A stretch of DNA of 64,000 nt from JACQFK01 sp964619955 (GTDB lineage Bacteria > Planctomycetota > MHYJ01 > JACPRB01), in assembly GCA_964619955.1 (NCBI GenBank), contig CAZUJF010000023.1, positions 1 to 64,000 of the forward strand, in the 5' to 3' direction. Under the pieces are notes generated by a model. It was not told where the DNA came from. It was given only the letters and a program-made list of their open reading frames with translations, and did not search any database. Every line of letters starts with the position of its first letter. Position 1 is the stretch's first letter. The position numbers and the translations under genes are program-made. Positions 1 through 8,696 of the stretch are shown one piece after another.

Positions 1-520
1 GGTCGCGGACGGCCTCGGCGCTGAAGCCGCCGAAGATGACGCTGTGCGGCGCACCGAGGCGGGCGCAGGCGAGCATCGCGATCGCGAGCTCCGGCACCAT
101 GGGCATGTAGAGCGTGACGCGGTCGCCCTTCTTCACGCCCAGGGATTTCAGGCCGTTGGAGAAGCGGCAGACCTCGCGGTGGAGCTGCTGGTAGGTCAGC
201 GTGCGCTCCTCGCCGGGTTCGCCCTCCCAGAGGATGGCCGCCTTGTTCTTGCGGGCGCCCCCGAGGTGCCGGTCCAGGCAGTTGTAGGCCATGTTCGTCC
301 GGCCGCCGACGAACCACTTCGCATCCGGGACCTTCCAGTCGAGGATCTTCTTCCACTTCTTGAACCAGTGGAGCTCCTTCGCGAAGCCCTCCCAGAACTT
401 GAGGCGGTCCTTGGGCTTGTAGATCTTCGCGTCGTTCCAGAAGGCGTCCTTCGCGAACGCCTTGGAGGGCGCGAACAAGCGGTTCTCCTGGAGCAGCGCG
501 CTGAGGGCTTTCTCCGCCAT
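1..520 (-). CDS. acs: Acetyl-CoA synthetase, N-terminal part (runs off the window)
   Basis: The start codon (518-520, minus strand) and 173 codons are visible; the rest lies beyond base 1. The protein starts [16 protein letters not shown] and contains the family's N-terminal landmarks: a W-x(6)-LHWFKKW segment, [11 protein letters not shown] near residues 76-86, the [13 protein letters not shown] strand, [20 protein letters not shown] and then [18 protein letters not shown], which is highly characteristic of Acs. The enzyme makes acetyl-CoA from acetate, ATP and CoA through acetyl-AMP in the cytoplasm. A purine-rich Shine-Dalgarno (GAGGAG) lies 6-11 bases before the ATG. An AT-rich stretch at 561-570 is a likely promoter, divergent from the gene at 606. 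The catalytic core is not visible, so activity cannot be judged. Confidence 0.93.
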   Translation of the reverse strand, partial: MAEKALSALLQENRLFAPSKAFAKDAFWNDAKIYKPKDRLKFWEGFAKELHWFKKWKKILDWKVPDAKWFVGGRTNMAYNCLDRHLGGARKNKAAILWEGEPGEERTLTYQQLHREVCRFSNGLKSLGVKKGDRVTLYMPMVPELAIAMLACARLGAPHSVIFGGFSAEAVRD

Positions 521-605
521 TCCGATCTCCTCTACCCGCCGGGCCCGTTCCCGGCAGGCTGTTTTATATCAGAAGCCCCCGCGGCCCCGCTATAATTCGG
601 GCCCT

Positions 606-1091
606 ATGGCCTTCACCGTCAGCCCCGCGGGGGTCCTCCAGCGGCTGGAGGACTTCGTGGGCGCGCGGCTCGAGGACAACTGGGCCGCGGAACCGCCGGC
701 CGCGAGGGCCGCCCTCCTGGTCCGCGAGGCGCTCGGGCGCTGGACTTCCGAGCAGTATCCGGGTTCGAGCACCCAGGGCGCCGCCCTCGATCCGGACTCC
801 CGGCGCCGCCTCTCCCTGCTCATCCACTCCGCGCCGGCGACGCACCGCGTGGAGGTCTGGGGCCTGGCGGAGGGCGACGAGGCCGCCCGCGCGCCCTCGG
901 CGCACACGGCGCACTCGTGGGTCGTGGTCGTCCGCGCCGGCGGGGCCGCGCCCTCGCTCGAGGCCTCCGGGGCGACGCTCGCCGCGGCGGGGCTTAGGAA
1001 AGTCGCCGAGCGCAGCGGGGCCCGGGTCGCCCTCACCCTCTGGCAGGGGTCCGGCGCGCCCGACGGCTGCCCCGACTGCCTGCCCTCATGA
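606..1091 (+). CDS. Hypothetical protein, 161 aa, coupled to TPR gene
   Basis: I do not recognise this protein. It is a soluble mixed alpha/beta protein with no signal peptide or membrane segment. The middle reads RRLSLLIHSAPATHRVEV followed by a strand-like HSWVVVVRAGG, and a CPDC pair sits near the C-terminus and could bind a metal. The ATG at 606 was chosen because a perfect -10 hexamer TATAAT (591-596) ends nine bases upstream and the longer upstream reading frame runs into the divergent acs gene. No Shine-Dalgarno site is visible. Its last four bases overlap the start of the TPR gene at 1088 (ATGA), so the two are probably translationally coupled and may work together. Confidence 0.7.
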   Translation: MAFTVSPAGVLQRLEDFVGARLEDNWAAEPPAARAALLVREALGRWTSEQYPGSSTQGAALDPDSRRRLSLLIHSAPATHRVEVWGLAEGDEAARAPSAHTAHSWVVVVRAGGAAPSLEASGATLAAAGLRKVAERSGARVALTLWQGSGAPDGCPDCLPS

Positions 1092-2089
1092 AGTTCGTCC
1101 GGAACTGGCTCTTGAACCGAGACCTGAACCGCGCCCGGGCCCTGGAAGGCGAAGGCTACGGCGAGCCCGCGGCGAAAGCCTACGAGCGGACGCTCGAACG
1201 CGCGACGGGGGAGATCCGGCTCAAGGCCCTGATGGGGCTGGCGCGCTGCTCGCTGCGCAGCGGGCAGCTCGCCCGCGCCCGGAAGAGCGCGGCCGAGGCG
1301 GCGGCGCTCGCGCCGTCGGACGCCGACGCCTGGCACCTTTTCGGGATCATCAACCTCGAGCTCCGGGACACGATCGGGGCGGACGAAGCCTTCCACACCG
1401 CCCTGAAGCACGCGCCCGGCCGCCTCGACATCCTGCACTCGCAGGCCGAATATTACGCGATCAAGTTCCCGCAGGGCGCGTTCGCGGCGGGCAAACGCGT
1501 CGTCGCCCTGATGCTGGAAAAGCCCGGCGAGGCGGAGCGCCTCGCCTTTCCCCGCGAACTGCCCCTGGTCTTCCTCAGGAACCTGGCCGCCGAGCAGCGC
1601 TTCGGCGACGAGACGGCGGCCTACTTCGACGGACTCGCGGCGCTGAAGGAGCCGTCCTCCGCCTGGATCCGCCCCGTGGCGCTCACGCACAAGGGGATCC
1701 TCTTCGCCAACACCGGGAAACTGGACGAGGCCGTGGCGGCGCATCAGGCGGTGCTCGCCCTGGACGCGGATTTCGACGCCGCGCATTTCAACCTGGGGAT
1801 GGCGCTCGCGCGGAAGCGGGACTTCGACGCGGCCCGCACCTCGTTCGCCGTCTACGCCAAGAAACACCCCACGGGGCCGCTCGCGACCTACGGCTTCGGC
1901 TTCATCGCGGAGACGAAGCCCGACGTGCCGGAGCTGTTGCGGCTCTACAAGTTCTTCCTCGAGCGCATGGCCTCGAACCCCCCGCTGCCGCCGACGCTGG
2001 GGCGGCTGGACCTGGCGCGCGGCTGGGTGGACCACGTCCGCACCGTGGTGGAGCACGCGGAGAAACACCAGACCGAGCAGCATGAGTAG
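1088..2089 (+). CDS. TPR-repeat protein, 333 aa
   Basis: The protein is almost entirely helical, with repeated tetratricopeptide signatures: an Ala/Leu-rich block around residues 50-110 (LKALMGLARCSLRSGQLARA, then DADAWHLFGIINLELRD) and a second block around 200-270 (ALTHKGILFANTGKLDEAV, then DAAHFNLGMALARKRDFDAA). There is no signal peptide, so it is likely a cytoplasmic scaffold or adaptor. TPR proteins bind partner peptides; the natural candidate partner is the unknown 161-residue protein whose stop overlaps this start by four bases. The gene ends 11 bases from the convergent esterase gene. The TPR call is firm; the role is unknown. Confidence 0.85.
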   Translation: MKFVRNWLLNRDLNRARALEGEGYGEPAAKAYERTLERATGEIRLKALMGLARCSLRSGQLARARKSAAEAAALAPSDADAWHLFGIINLELRDTIGADEAFHTALKHAPGRLDILHSQAEYYAIKFPQGAFAAGKRVVALMLEKPGEAERLAFPRELPLVFLRNLAAEQRFGDETAAYFDGLAALKEPSSAWIRPVALTHKGILFANTGKLDEAVAAHQAVLALDADFDAAHFNLGMALARKRDFDAARTSFAVYAKKHPTGPLATYGFGFIAETKPDVPELLRLYKFFLERMASNPPLPPTLGRLDLARGWVDHVRTVVEHAEKHQTEQHE

Positions 2090-2100
2090 GCGCGGACCGC

Positions 2101-3369
2101 CTACTTCAGATGCTTGTCCGCGAACGTGAGGAAGATCTCCCAGTCCTCCGGCGTCATGGAGTGCTTGCCCGCGCGGATCCAATAGCCCAGGCGGCCCGCT
2201 GAGAGGCGGCCCTGCGCGGGCGCCTCCGGGCTCTCCAGACCCGGGGCCCCCAGCAGCTTCCAGACGGGCTCCGCCGCCTTCAGCATCTCGAACTGGCCGC
2301 CCGGATCCGCCCACTGGTCGTCCTCGGCGTTCGTGAAGAGGACCGCGCGGGGCGCGCAGAGCGCCGCGAGCGCATGCTGGTCGAAGGGCAGTTTGTCCTC
2401 CGCATCGTTGAAGGACTTGTAGTGGCCGTCGAACCAGTGCGGGAACGCGGTGTTGATGCGCTTCACCGGCTCGCCCTTCGGGTTCTTGCGCCGGCTGGGC
2501 GCGCTGCCGCCGCAGCCCGCCTGGTGCGGGATGCTCAGCGCGATGCGCTCGTCGAAGGCGCCGGCCACCAGCGCCGCCTTGCCGTTCCGGGAGTGCCCGA
2601 CCGCGGCGATGCGCCTGGGGTCGATGTCGGCGTCCGACACGAGATAATCCACCGCCCGGTGCACGGTCCAGGCCCAGAAGGCCACGGCGCCGCAGTCCGT
2701 CGCTCCGCCCGTGCGCTTCACGATGTGCGGGTAGATGCCGTCGTTGAAGTCGTTCTTATCGGGCAGCCCGTCGCCGTAGTAGAACGTCGCCGTCGCGTAG
2801 CCGCGATCGATCGTCTTCTCGATGGACCAGGTGTCGACCGCCGTGCCGCGGCCCTCCTCGGTGGCGCGGTTGTTCCGGGTGTTCTTGCCGTCCCGGATCC
2901 ATCCCTTCGGGAGCGCGACCGCGGGGTCCTTCACGAACGTGTGATTCCCGGAGAAGTTGAGGCCCACGAACGCGGGCGCCCGGCCCGTCCGCTTGTTGGG
3001 CACCACGAGCAGCAGCTCGATCGTCGGGCAGGGCTCGGGGGCGACCCGGATGGAGACCTCCTTGAGCGTCCCCTTCCCGCCGAAGGCCTGCGGGTCCGTC
3101 CGCCGGACCGTCCAGCTCACCTTCGCCGGCACCGGCGGCAGCAGGCCGTACATGTAGTGCTGAAAGAGCGCCTTGAGCTCGGGTCTGCGCCCGCCCTCCC
3201 AGGCTTCGCGCGAGGTGACGCGCGTGCCGTCCGACATGAGCAGCGGGTCCGGCAGCGCGGCCTGCGGCGGCAGCGCCGCGGGCTCCGGGAAGTCCAGGCG
3301 GGGCCGGGGGACCGCCGCGGAACAGCCGCTCATCACGATCAGCACGGTAGCGCGAAGCAGGGTCTTCAT
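2101..3369 (-). CDS. CE15-like (glucuronoyl esterase family) alpha/beta hydrolase lipoprotein
   Basis: The 422-residue product begins with a lipoprotein signal (VMSGC, Cys16). It then shows the alpha/beta hydrolase fold of the CE15/acetyl-xylan-esterase-like group: a nucleophile elbow GHSRNGK with the serine near residue 260 and a terminal catalytic His in GKHSM near residue 403. It also has the block NFSGNHTFV and an HWFDGHYKSF region typical of these enzymes. Family members cleave esters between glucuronic acid of xylan and lignin alcohols, or related sugar esters, outside the cytoplasm. Substrate here is not determined by the sequence. The start codon is preceded by AGGAAA. The gene lies downstream of an AT-rich palindrome (3391-3470) that separates it from the acyltransferase gene on the same strand. 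Confidence 0.82.
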   Translation of the reverse strand: MKTLLRATVLIVMSGCSAAVPRPRLDFPEPAALPPQAALPDPLLMSDGTRVTSREAWEGGRRPELKALFQHYMYGLLPPVPAKVSWTVRRTDPQAFGGKGTLKEVSIRVAPEPCPTIELLLVVPNKRTGRAPAFVGLNFSGNHTFVKDPAVALPKGWIRDGKNTRNNRATEEGRGTAVDTWSIEKTIDRGYATATFYYGDGLPDKNDFNDGIYPHIVKRTGGATDCGAVAFWAWTVHRAVDYLVSDADIDPRRIAAVGHSRNGKAALVAGAFDERIALSIPHQAGCGGSAPSRRKNPKGEPVKRINTAFPHWFDGHYKSFNDAEDKLPFDQHALAALCAPRAVLFTNAEDDQWADPGGQFEMLKAAEPVWKLLGAPGLESPEAPAQGRLSAGRLGYWIRAGKHSMTPEDWEIFLTFADKHLK

Positions 3370-3390
3370 GAAAGTATTTCCTATCGGGGT

Positions 3391-3470
3391 GGGAATAAAG
3401 AATGAGGAATAAGGAATCCAGGGGCCCCGAGGCGTCCCTTTGGATTCTTCATTCCTTATTCTTTATTCCT
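3391..3470. repeat. AT-rich imperfect palindrome, copy 1 (two 30-bp arms)
   Basis: The left arm 3391-3420 and the right arm 3441-3470 are reverse complements at 26 of 30 positions, with a 20-base GC-rich spacer (3421-3440). Both arms are built from a repeated GAATAAAGAAT / GGAATGAAGAAT unit and are strikingly AT-rich in a GC-rich genome. The stop codon of the acyltransferase gene (3449-3451) lies inside the right arm, and the arms lie 21 bases above the esterase start. A second copy is at 38442-38513. The element could act as an intergenic terminator or be a MITE- or REP-like repeat. Confidence 0.8.
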
Positions 3471-4663
3471 TCCTCCTTGAAGGGACTACGCTCGGGAGCC
3501 TCCGCGTGGGGGATCGCCCCCGCAAATCCTTTGACGATCAGATTCATCCAGGGCTGCCGGTGCCGCACCCAGGCGTGCAGCGGCACGGGGCGCGCGCCGA
3601 GGCGCGACTTGGGATCCAGGGCCGTGCGGCCGAGCGAGAGCGAACGGCAGCCCAGCGAGATCGCGTCCTCGACCGTGGCGTGCAGAAGGCGCAGGTAGAG
3701 CGGCATCTGCTCCGCCGCCGCCCGGTCGAAGCCCAGGAAATAACCCACCGCGGTGTCGCCGTCCTTGAGCGTCGTCACGAACCCCAGCAGCTCCTCCCCC
3801 CGGCGGATCAACGCCAGACGGAAGCGGCCGGGGAGCGCGCGCGCCAGCGCCGGCAGATACGCGGGCGTCAGCGTGACGGGCCGGACGGCCGCGTTCGCGT
3901 GCACCTGGAGGTACAGCGCGTGCAGGCGCTCCGCGAGCGGGGCGGGATCCTCGAGGCGTTCCACGACGGCGCCCGCCGCGTCGATCTCCTTGAAAATCTT
4001 CTTGGCGGACTGCCGGTAGCTCGAGGTCAGGCTCGCGAGGTAGTCCTTGTACCCCGTCCACTTCGAGGGCAGGTCGAGCACCATGTCGGGTTCGGTCTCG
4101 ACGGGCCGGTACGAAAAGGGGCGGAGCTGTTCGCCGGCCCCGCCCGGCAGGTCCTTGACGAGGATGAGGTCCGTCTCGCCGGACAGTTTCTCCGCCCGGC
4201 GGATCCGGTAGAGGGCCTCCGCCACCGCGGGCCAGAGCGTCGCAGGATCCTCGCCGGGCGCGAAGGCCGCCCCGTGCTGCCCCCAGGAAAGCAGATTGCC
4301 GCAGACCAGGAATTTCGCCCGGAGTTTTCCGATCGCGATCCGCTTCATGGCGGGGGCGCCTTCATGGACGAGATTCGCCCCCTCGACCTCGACCGCCTGC
4401 GCGGCGACGGCGGCGACCGGGTCCGCGTTTCGGAAGATCAGCGCGACCCTCGGGTTCAGGTTGGCGGGAGCCGACCGCTCGAGCGCCTCCAGGTAGGCCC
4501 GGCTCATGAAGAGCGACGCGCCGGAAGTCGCCCGGTCCCAGGCGGCGGCGTCGAGGAAGCCCACCCGGTCGGCCAGCGCGAATCCGAAACCGCTGGGCGT
4601 ACGGCGCAGCTTGTGGGCGGCGCCCGCTTCAGAGATCCTGCGGATCAGCTTTCTTAAAACCAT
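3449..4663 (-). CDS. FemAB/BioF2-like GNAT acyltransferase, 404 aa
   Basis: The protein resembles the GNAT-fold proteins of the FemAB/BioF2 (CelD-like) type. A conserved block near residues 210-250 reads YLASLTSSYRQSAKKIFK (the Y-x-x-SLxxxxRxxxKK motif). Later come LALIRRGEELLGFVTTLKDGD, the two-residue-spaced YFLGFDR segment and LYLRLLHATVEDAISLGCRSL. Relatives transfer acyl or aminoacyl groups, often in envelope or polysaccharide synthesis; the substrate here is unknown. The ATG at 4663 is preferred to an upstream one because a -10 hexamer (TATCCT, 4670-4675) ends six bases before it. The last residues (EEGIKNKE) are encoded by the AT-rich palindrome, so the C-terminal tail is probably an addition from that element. 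Confidence 0.72.
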   Translation of the reverse strand: MVLRKLIRRISEAGAAHKLRRTPSGFGFALADRVGFLDAAAWDRATSGASLFMSRAYLEALERSAPANLNPRVALIFRNADPVAAVAAQAVEVEGANLVHEGAPAMKRIAIGKLRAKFLVCGNLLSWGQHGAAFAPGEDPATLWPAVAEALYRIRRAEKLSGETDLILVKDLPGGAGEQLRPFSYRPVETEPDMVLDLPSKWTGYKDYLASLTSSYRQSAKKIFKEIDAAGAVVERLEDPAPLAERLHALYLQVHANAAVRPVTLTPAYLPALARALPGRFRLALIRRGEELLGFVTTLKDGDTAVGYFLGFDRAAAEQMPLYLRLLHATVEDAISLGCRSLSLGRTALDPKSRLGARPVPLHAWVRHRQPWMNLIVKGFAGAIPHAEAPERSPFKEEGIKNKE

Positions 4664-4669
4664 CCGGGG

Positions 4670-4696
4670 AGGATACCACGGGCGGGGTGACCGCAA
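4670..4696 (-). promoter_or_regulatory. Promoter of the acyltransferase gene
   Basis: On the minus strand TTGCGG (4691-4696), 15 bases, then TATCCT (4670-4675). The -10 ends six bases before the ATG at 4663, so the transcript should be leaderless or nearly so. It interleaves with the promoter of the divergent helicase gene in only 61 bases of intergenic DNA. Confidence 0.5.
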
Positions 4697-4715
4697 GCCC
4701 CTTCTCTGCTATCCT
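4687..4715 (+). promoter_or_regulatory. Promoter of the DinG-like helicase gene
   Basis: GTGACC (4687-4692), 17-base spacer, TATCCT (4710-4715). The -10 ends nine bases before the ATG at 4725. The CCTCCT after it is the anti-Shine-Dalgarno sense and does not serve as a ribosome site, again suggesting a near-leaderless message. Confidence 0.5.
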
Positions 4716-4724
4716 CCTCCTTCC

Positions 4725-6620
4725 ATGCTTTCGACGTTTTTCGGCCCGGGAGGCCCGCTCGCGAAGGGCTCCCGCGACTACGAACTGCGCCCCGGCCAGC
4801 TCCAGATGGCCGAGGCGGTCGAGCGCGCGATCCGGGACAAGCGCCACCTCGCCATCGAGGCGCCCTGCGGCATCGGCAAGACCTACGCCTACCTGATCCC
4901 GGCGATCCGGCATGCGCTCGAGACCGATTCGCGCGTCATCGTCGCCACCGCGAACATCGCCCTGCAGGAGCAGATCGTCGAGAAGGACCTGCCCGCGCTC
5001 GCGAAGATCCTCCCCCGCCCCTTCGGCTTCGCGCTGATCAAGGGCATCAACAACTACCTCTGCCGCGACCGCTTCGAGGACGTGCTGGGGGAATTCGCCC
5101 CCGTCACGTTCGACCGCAAGGAGCTGCGCCAGTGGGAGAAGCTCGTGGCGTGGGCGGACGAGACGAAGGTCGGCGACGTGTCGGAGCTGGACTTCGAGCC
5201 CGACAGCCCCGTGTGGCAGAAGGTCAACGGCGTCCGGGAGCTCTGCAACGGCCCCGACTGCCGCCACTTCGAGGGCTGCCACGCGATGGAGGCGCGGCGC
5301 CGGACCCGTTCCGCGCAGGTGATCGTCACCAACTACCACCTCTTCTGCGCCCACCTCGCCGTGAAGGCTTCGGGGGGGGGCGACGTCATCCTGCCCGCCG
5401 CCTCGACCGTGATCTGCGACGAGGCGCACGAGCTGGCGGACATCGCCCGCGACTTCTTCGGAGCCCGGCTGTCCCCCTTCTCCATCACCCATCTCGTGCG
5501 CGGCGCCACGCAGCTGAAGCTGGGGTCCATGGCCGAGCGGCTGCGCCAGGCCTCGCGGAGCTTCTTCAGCCGGGTGCGCGACGCGGGGGGCGGGCGCCTG
5601 CTCAAGCCGCGCTGGATCGACGCGGGCGACGTCGAGCAGGCGATCGCCGACTACCGGGAGGCCCTCACCCTCGCGCGGCGCGCCACCGAGGACGAGGAGG
5701 AGCTGGACAAGATCGCCAAGCACGTCGGCGCGGCCGACCACTACCTGTCCACGCTGCACTCCTTCGTCGGCCTCGACGACCCCAACTGCGTCTACTGGTC
5801 GCAGCCGGACGAGCGCTCCTCGCGCCTCCAGGCGCGGCTCATCGACGTCAGCCCGGTGCTCGAGGAGCAGCTCTTCAAGGGCGGCCCGACGGTGATCCTG
5901 ACCTCCGCCACGATGACGGCGGACGGGGATTTCGGGTTCGTGAAACGCGAGACGGGGGCGCACGCGGCGGACGAGCTGCGGGTGCCCTCGCCCTTCAATC
6001 ACGAGGAGCAGCAGATGCTGGTGGTGCCGAGGATGAAATGCGCCCCGAACGATTCCGGGTTCGCGGCGGAGATGTCGGGCCACATCAACCGGATCATCAC
6101 CCTGCTCGGCGGGCGGACGATGTGCCTCTTCACCTCCTACCGCAACCTGGACTTCTGCGCGCAGGCGGCGGAGTCGACGGGGATCAAGATCCTCCGGCAG
6201 GGGGACAGGCCGCGCTCCAAGCTGCTGAAGGAGTTCCGCAAGGACGAGGGCTCGGCGCTCTTCGCGACCTCGAGCTTCTGGCAGGGGGTCGACATCCCGG
6301 GCGAGGCGCTTTCCTGCCTCGTGATCGACAAGATCCCCTTCATGAGCCCCGGGGACCCGCTGCTGGAGGCGCTGACGGAGCGGGATCCGCAGAGTTTCCA
6401 GAACTACTCGCTGCCGAAGGCGATCCTCGAGCTCCGGCAGGGCTTCGGCCGCCTCATCCGGCGCCGCAGCGACCGCGGGGTGGTCGTCATCTTCGACACC
6501 CGGCTTTTCACGAAGAGCTACGGGGCGATGGTGCGGGCGAGCCTGCCCTCCTGCCCGGTGTCGCGGGAGGCGGACGCCGTCGAAAAGTTCTTCAAATGCT
6601 CCGGGGCACCGCTAGAATAA
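4725..6620 (+). CDS. DinG/XPD-family ATP-dependent DNA helicase, 631 aa
   Basis: This is a superfamily 2 helicase with the Fe-S arrangement of the DinG/XPD group. Walker A is APCGIGKT (Lys52), the Walker B box is DEAH (Asp232), and four cysteines between them (about 113, 174, 179 and 185) fit the [4Fe-4S] ligands. Downstream motifs include TSATMT near residue 400, LFTSYRNLD, SSFWQGVDIPGE and QGFGRLIRR (motif VI). Family members unwind DNA 5'-3' and resolve R-loops, D-loops or G-quadruplexes in repair. The length fits the shorter, exonuclease-free DinG type. The ATG at 4725 starts just before the LRPGQLQMAEAVERAI Q-motif-like region; a longer frame upstream overlaps the divergent gene and is not used. 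Confidence 0.92.
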   Translation: MLSTFFGPGGPLAKGSRDYELRPGQLQMAEAVERAIRDKRHLAIEAPCGIGKTYAYLIPAIRHALETDSRVIVATANIALQEQIVEKDLPALAKILPRPFGFALIKGINNYLCRDRFEDVLGEFAPVTFDRKELRQWEKLVAWADETKVGDVSELDFEPDSPVWQKVNGVRELCNGPDCRHFEGCHAMEARRRTRSAQVIVTNYHLFCAHLAVKASGGGDVILPAASTVICDEAHELADIARDFFGARLSPFSITHLVRGATQLKLGSMAERLRQASRSFFSRVRDAGGGRLLKPRWIDAGDVEQAIADYREALTLARRATEDEEELDKIAKHVGAADHYLSTLHSFVGLDDPNCVYWSQPDERSSRLQARLIDVSPVLEEQLFKGGPTVILTSATMTADGDFGFVKRETGAHAADELRVPSPFNHEEQQMLVVPRMKCAPNDSGFAAEMSGHINRIITLLGGRTMCLFTSYRNLDFCAQAAESTGIKILRQGDRPRSKLLKEFRKDEGSALFATSSFWQGVDIPGEALSCLVIDKIPFMSPGDPLLEALTERDPQSFQNYSLPKAILELRQGFGRLIRRRSDRGVVVIFDTRLFTKSYGAMVRASLPSCPVSREADAVEKFFKCSGAPLE

Positions 6621-6626
6621 GCCGCC

Positions 6627-6935
6627 ATGAAGATCCTTGAGGAACTGCCCCTCATCGCGAGGGCCCGCCAGCTGCGTCACACCCATGTGACGGGGGCGGA
6701 CGAGCTCCACTACAAGATCCTCACGTTCAAGCTCTACGACTTCGCGGCGTCGCGGGAGTTCGCGACGCACGAGGTGAACGTCGAGCAGACGAACGACAAC
6801 GGCGGCCGCACGACCCTGGTCCAGCCGCTCATCAAGCGCTTCTTCCGCGAGGACGAGGCGCTCGCCTTCCACCAGGAGCTGCTGGAGACCTTCGACAAGA
6901 CGCTGAACCTGAAGGCGCCGGAGAAGAAGCACTAA
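6627..6935 (+). CDS. Hypothetical protein, 102 aa
   Basis: I do not recognise this small acidic-basic soluble protein (starts MKILEELPLIARARQLRHTH, ends KAPEKKH). It has no signal peptide or membrane segment and its predicted pattern alternates strand and helix. It begins six bases after the helicase stop. A -10-like hexamer TAGAAT (6613-6618) overlaps the helicase stop and ends eight bases before the ATG, with TTCAAA 16 bases further upstream. It may therefore have its own near-leaderless promoter as well as being cotranscribed with the helicase. Confidence 0.72.
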   Translation: MKILEELPLIARARQLRHTHVTGADELHYKILTFKLYDFAASREFATHEVNVEQTNDNGGRTTLVQPLIKRFFREDEALAFHQELLETFDKTLNLKAPEKKH

Positions 6936-6966
6936 GACGGTAGCCGGCAGCCGGGTGCAGAAGAGA

Positions 6967-7713
6967 TCAGCGGCGGCGGGGTTTCGGCTTGTAGCGGCGC
7001 AGCAGCTCGGGGTAATGGGGCGCGACGCCCGACTTGCGGATCTGCTCCGCCTTCCAGGCCAGGTGCTTCTCCAGGCGATCCACGATCTCCACGGGATCGT
7101 CCGAGACGCTGAGCAGGTCCAGGTCTCCGGGCGCAATCGCGCCCTCGGGAACCAGCACGTCCTTCATCCATTGGAGCAGCCCGCTCCAGTAGCGCTTCGA
7201 GTAGAGGATGACGGGGAACGGATACGCCTTCTCCGTCTGGATCAGCGTGAGGGCCTCGAAGAGCTCGTCGATGGTCCCGAATCCCCCCGGCATCACCACG
7301 TAGCCGAGGGAGTACTTGAGAAACATCACCTTGCGCACGAAGAAGTAGCGGAAGTCGAGGCTCAGCGTCTGGAACGCGTTCGGCTTCTGCTCGTGCGGCA
7401 GCTCGATGTTGAGGCCCACCGAGGGCCCGCGCGACTCCATCGCCCCCCGGTTGCCCGCCTCCATGATGCCGGGACCGCCGCCGGTGATCACCCCGAAGCC
7501 CCGTTTCACCAGGAGCTTCGCCACCGCGCGCGCCGGCTCGTAGTAGGCGCTGCCGGGGCCGAAGCGCGCGCCGCCGAAGATCGACACCGCCGGCCCGACG
7601 CGGCTCATCTCGTCGAAGCCCTCGACGAACTCCCCCATGATGCGCAGCACGCGCCAGGGGTCGCCGTCGCGGAAATCGTCCACCGGCCGCCGCGCATCCT
7701 TGCCTTTCGCCAT
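6967..7713 (-). CDS. LOG-family (TIGR00730-like) nucleotide phosphoribohydrolase, 248 aa
   Basis: The protein has the Rossmann-type fold and signature of the LOG/lysine decarboxylase-like family: SIFGGARFG near residue 45, VITGGGPGIMEAGNRGA, and the defining PGGFGTIDELFE motif. LOG proteins release the base from nucleoside 5'-monophosphates (cytokinin or adenosine/purine nucleotides). The older lysine decarboxylase name is a misannotation for this family. The ATG at 7713 is chosen because GAGAGGG lies just upstream; the open frame further upstream overlaps the AbiEii gene region and gives no family sequence. It follows the AbiE pair on the same strand but need not be functionally linked. Confidence 0.88.
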   Translation of the reverse strand: MAKGKDARRPVDDFRDGDPWRVLRIMGEFVEGFDEMSRVGPAVSIFGGARFGPGSAYYEPARAVAKLLVKRGFGVITGGGPGIMEAGNRGAMESRGPSVGLNIELPHEQKPNAFQTLSLDFRYFFVRKVMFLKYSLGYVVMPGGFGTIDELFEALTLIQTEKAYPFPVILYSKRYWSGLLQWMKDVLVPEGAIAPGDLDLLSVSDDPVEIVDRLEKHLAWKAEQIRKSGVAPHYPELLRRYKPKPRRR

Positions 7714-7793
7714 GGGAAACCCTCTCCCCTCTTCATCGGCCCGACGGGGCGTTCTCTGCATCCGCTTGAATCCACCCCGGTCACCAGCCCCTG

Positions 7794-8696
7794 TCATCCC
7801 CTCCGCCAAGTCCACGCCGCCGGATTCCAGCGTCCCGCACCCCCTCCAAGGACAGGGTCAAGAAAGTCCGCCACCGCTTTCGCCAGATCCGCAAGGGAGG
7901 TCCATTCAAGCCGGTCGCTCCGCGCCATCGCCTCATAGACACCCGCCCAGCTGGGCGGAGGCGGGGGCATCGAGAACGGCAGGCCGTGGGTCTTCCGGTG
8001 TCTGAAGGTCGCCTGCAAGGCCTCCCTCAGCAAACTTCCCTCCAGGGATCGGACAGACGCCAGCAGCGCGATGTCGGGCAGATCCTTCACCCGCGAGTTC
8101 GGCCTGGACCGGGGAAGGGTGTACGCGTGGACTTTCTCCGCGATGTGGGTCTCGATCGGATAGAGGCGCACGCGGGTGCGGGGAAAACCGGCAAACGCCA
8201 GCCAGGGAGGCCCCTCCCCCACGTCGACTTTCCCGGCAAGCGGCTCCGCAAAAGCCACGTCGAGCCCGAAGGCGGCCCCGTAAATCTTGCCGGCGAGGCC
8301 GGCCTCGACCCGGAATCGCCGGCCTTGATAGATCATGCCTTCGGCGTCGATCGTGGGATGGCGGCGATCCGCCCGCACTTCATAACGAAGGAAGTCCCCC
8401 AAGTCGAGCCGTCCGGCCTCCTGAAGTTCCCCCAGGGCGCTTCCCGGGTCGCCCTCAAGACGAAGATCGATGTCCTTCGTCGTGCGCGCGCGCCGGACTC
8501 GAAGCTCGACGACGAGACCGCCTTTGAGAACCATCCGCTCGCCGAAGCGATCCGAAAGGCGCGCCAGCATACGCTCGAACACGAAGAGTTGACGCAGACG
8601 GGCGAGGGCCGTCGCCGTCAGGGCTGACTGGGCGCGAAGGCGATGTTCGAGAGCCTGCTTGAATGCGGCGGGGGAGCCATATCGCGCCGGACTCAA
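7794..8696 (-). CDS. AbiEii-type nucleotidyltransferase toxin, 300 aa
   Basis: This is the toxin half of a type IV AbiE module. The nucleotidyltransferase core is visible as VLKGGLVVELRV (the GG/GS turn) followed by TTKDIDLRL, with the two acidic residues of the D-x-D pair, and a C-terminal helical region containing ETHIAEKVHAY and SRVKDLPDIALL, the usual AbiEii helper motifs (K-x-KD-x-x-D). Related toxins stop growth by adding nucleotides to targets such as tRNA acceptor ends and provide phage defence by abortive infection. Its start overlaps the end of the AbiEi-like gene by four bases (8693-8696), the usual antitoxin-first order. Confidence 0.87.
   Translation of the reverse strand: MSPARYGSPAAFKQALEHRLRAQSALTATALARLRQLFVFERMLARLSDRFGERMVLKGGLVVELRVRRARTTKDIDLRLEGDPGSALGELQEAGRLDLGDFLRYEVRADRRHPTIDAEGMIYQGRRFRVEAGLAGKIYGAAFGLDVAFAEPLAGKVDVGEGPPWLAFAGFPRTRVRLYPIETHIAEKVHAYTLPRSRPNSRVKDLPDIALLASVRSLEGSLLREALQATFRHRKTHGLPFSMPPPPPSWAGVYEAMARSDRLEWTSLADLAKAVADFLDPVLGGGAGRWNPAAWTWRRG

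Noticed and set aside
590..2314. 574-codon minus-strand frame spanning the TPR gene region
   Set aside because: It lies opposite the TPR gene and the 161-residue gene, which have a -10 box and coupling; its sequence is low complexity.
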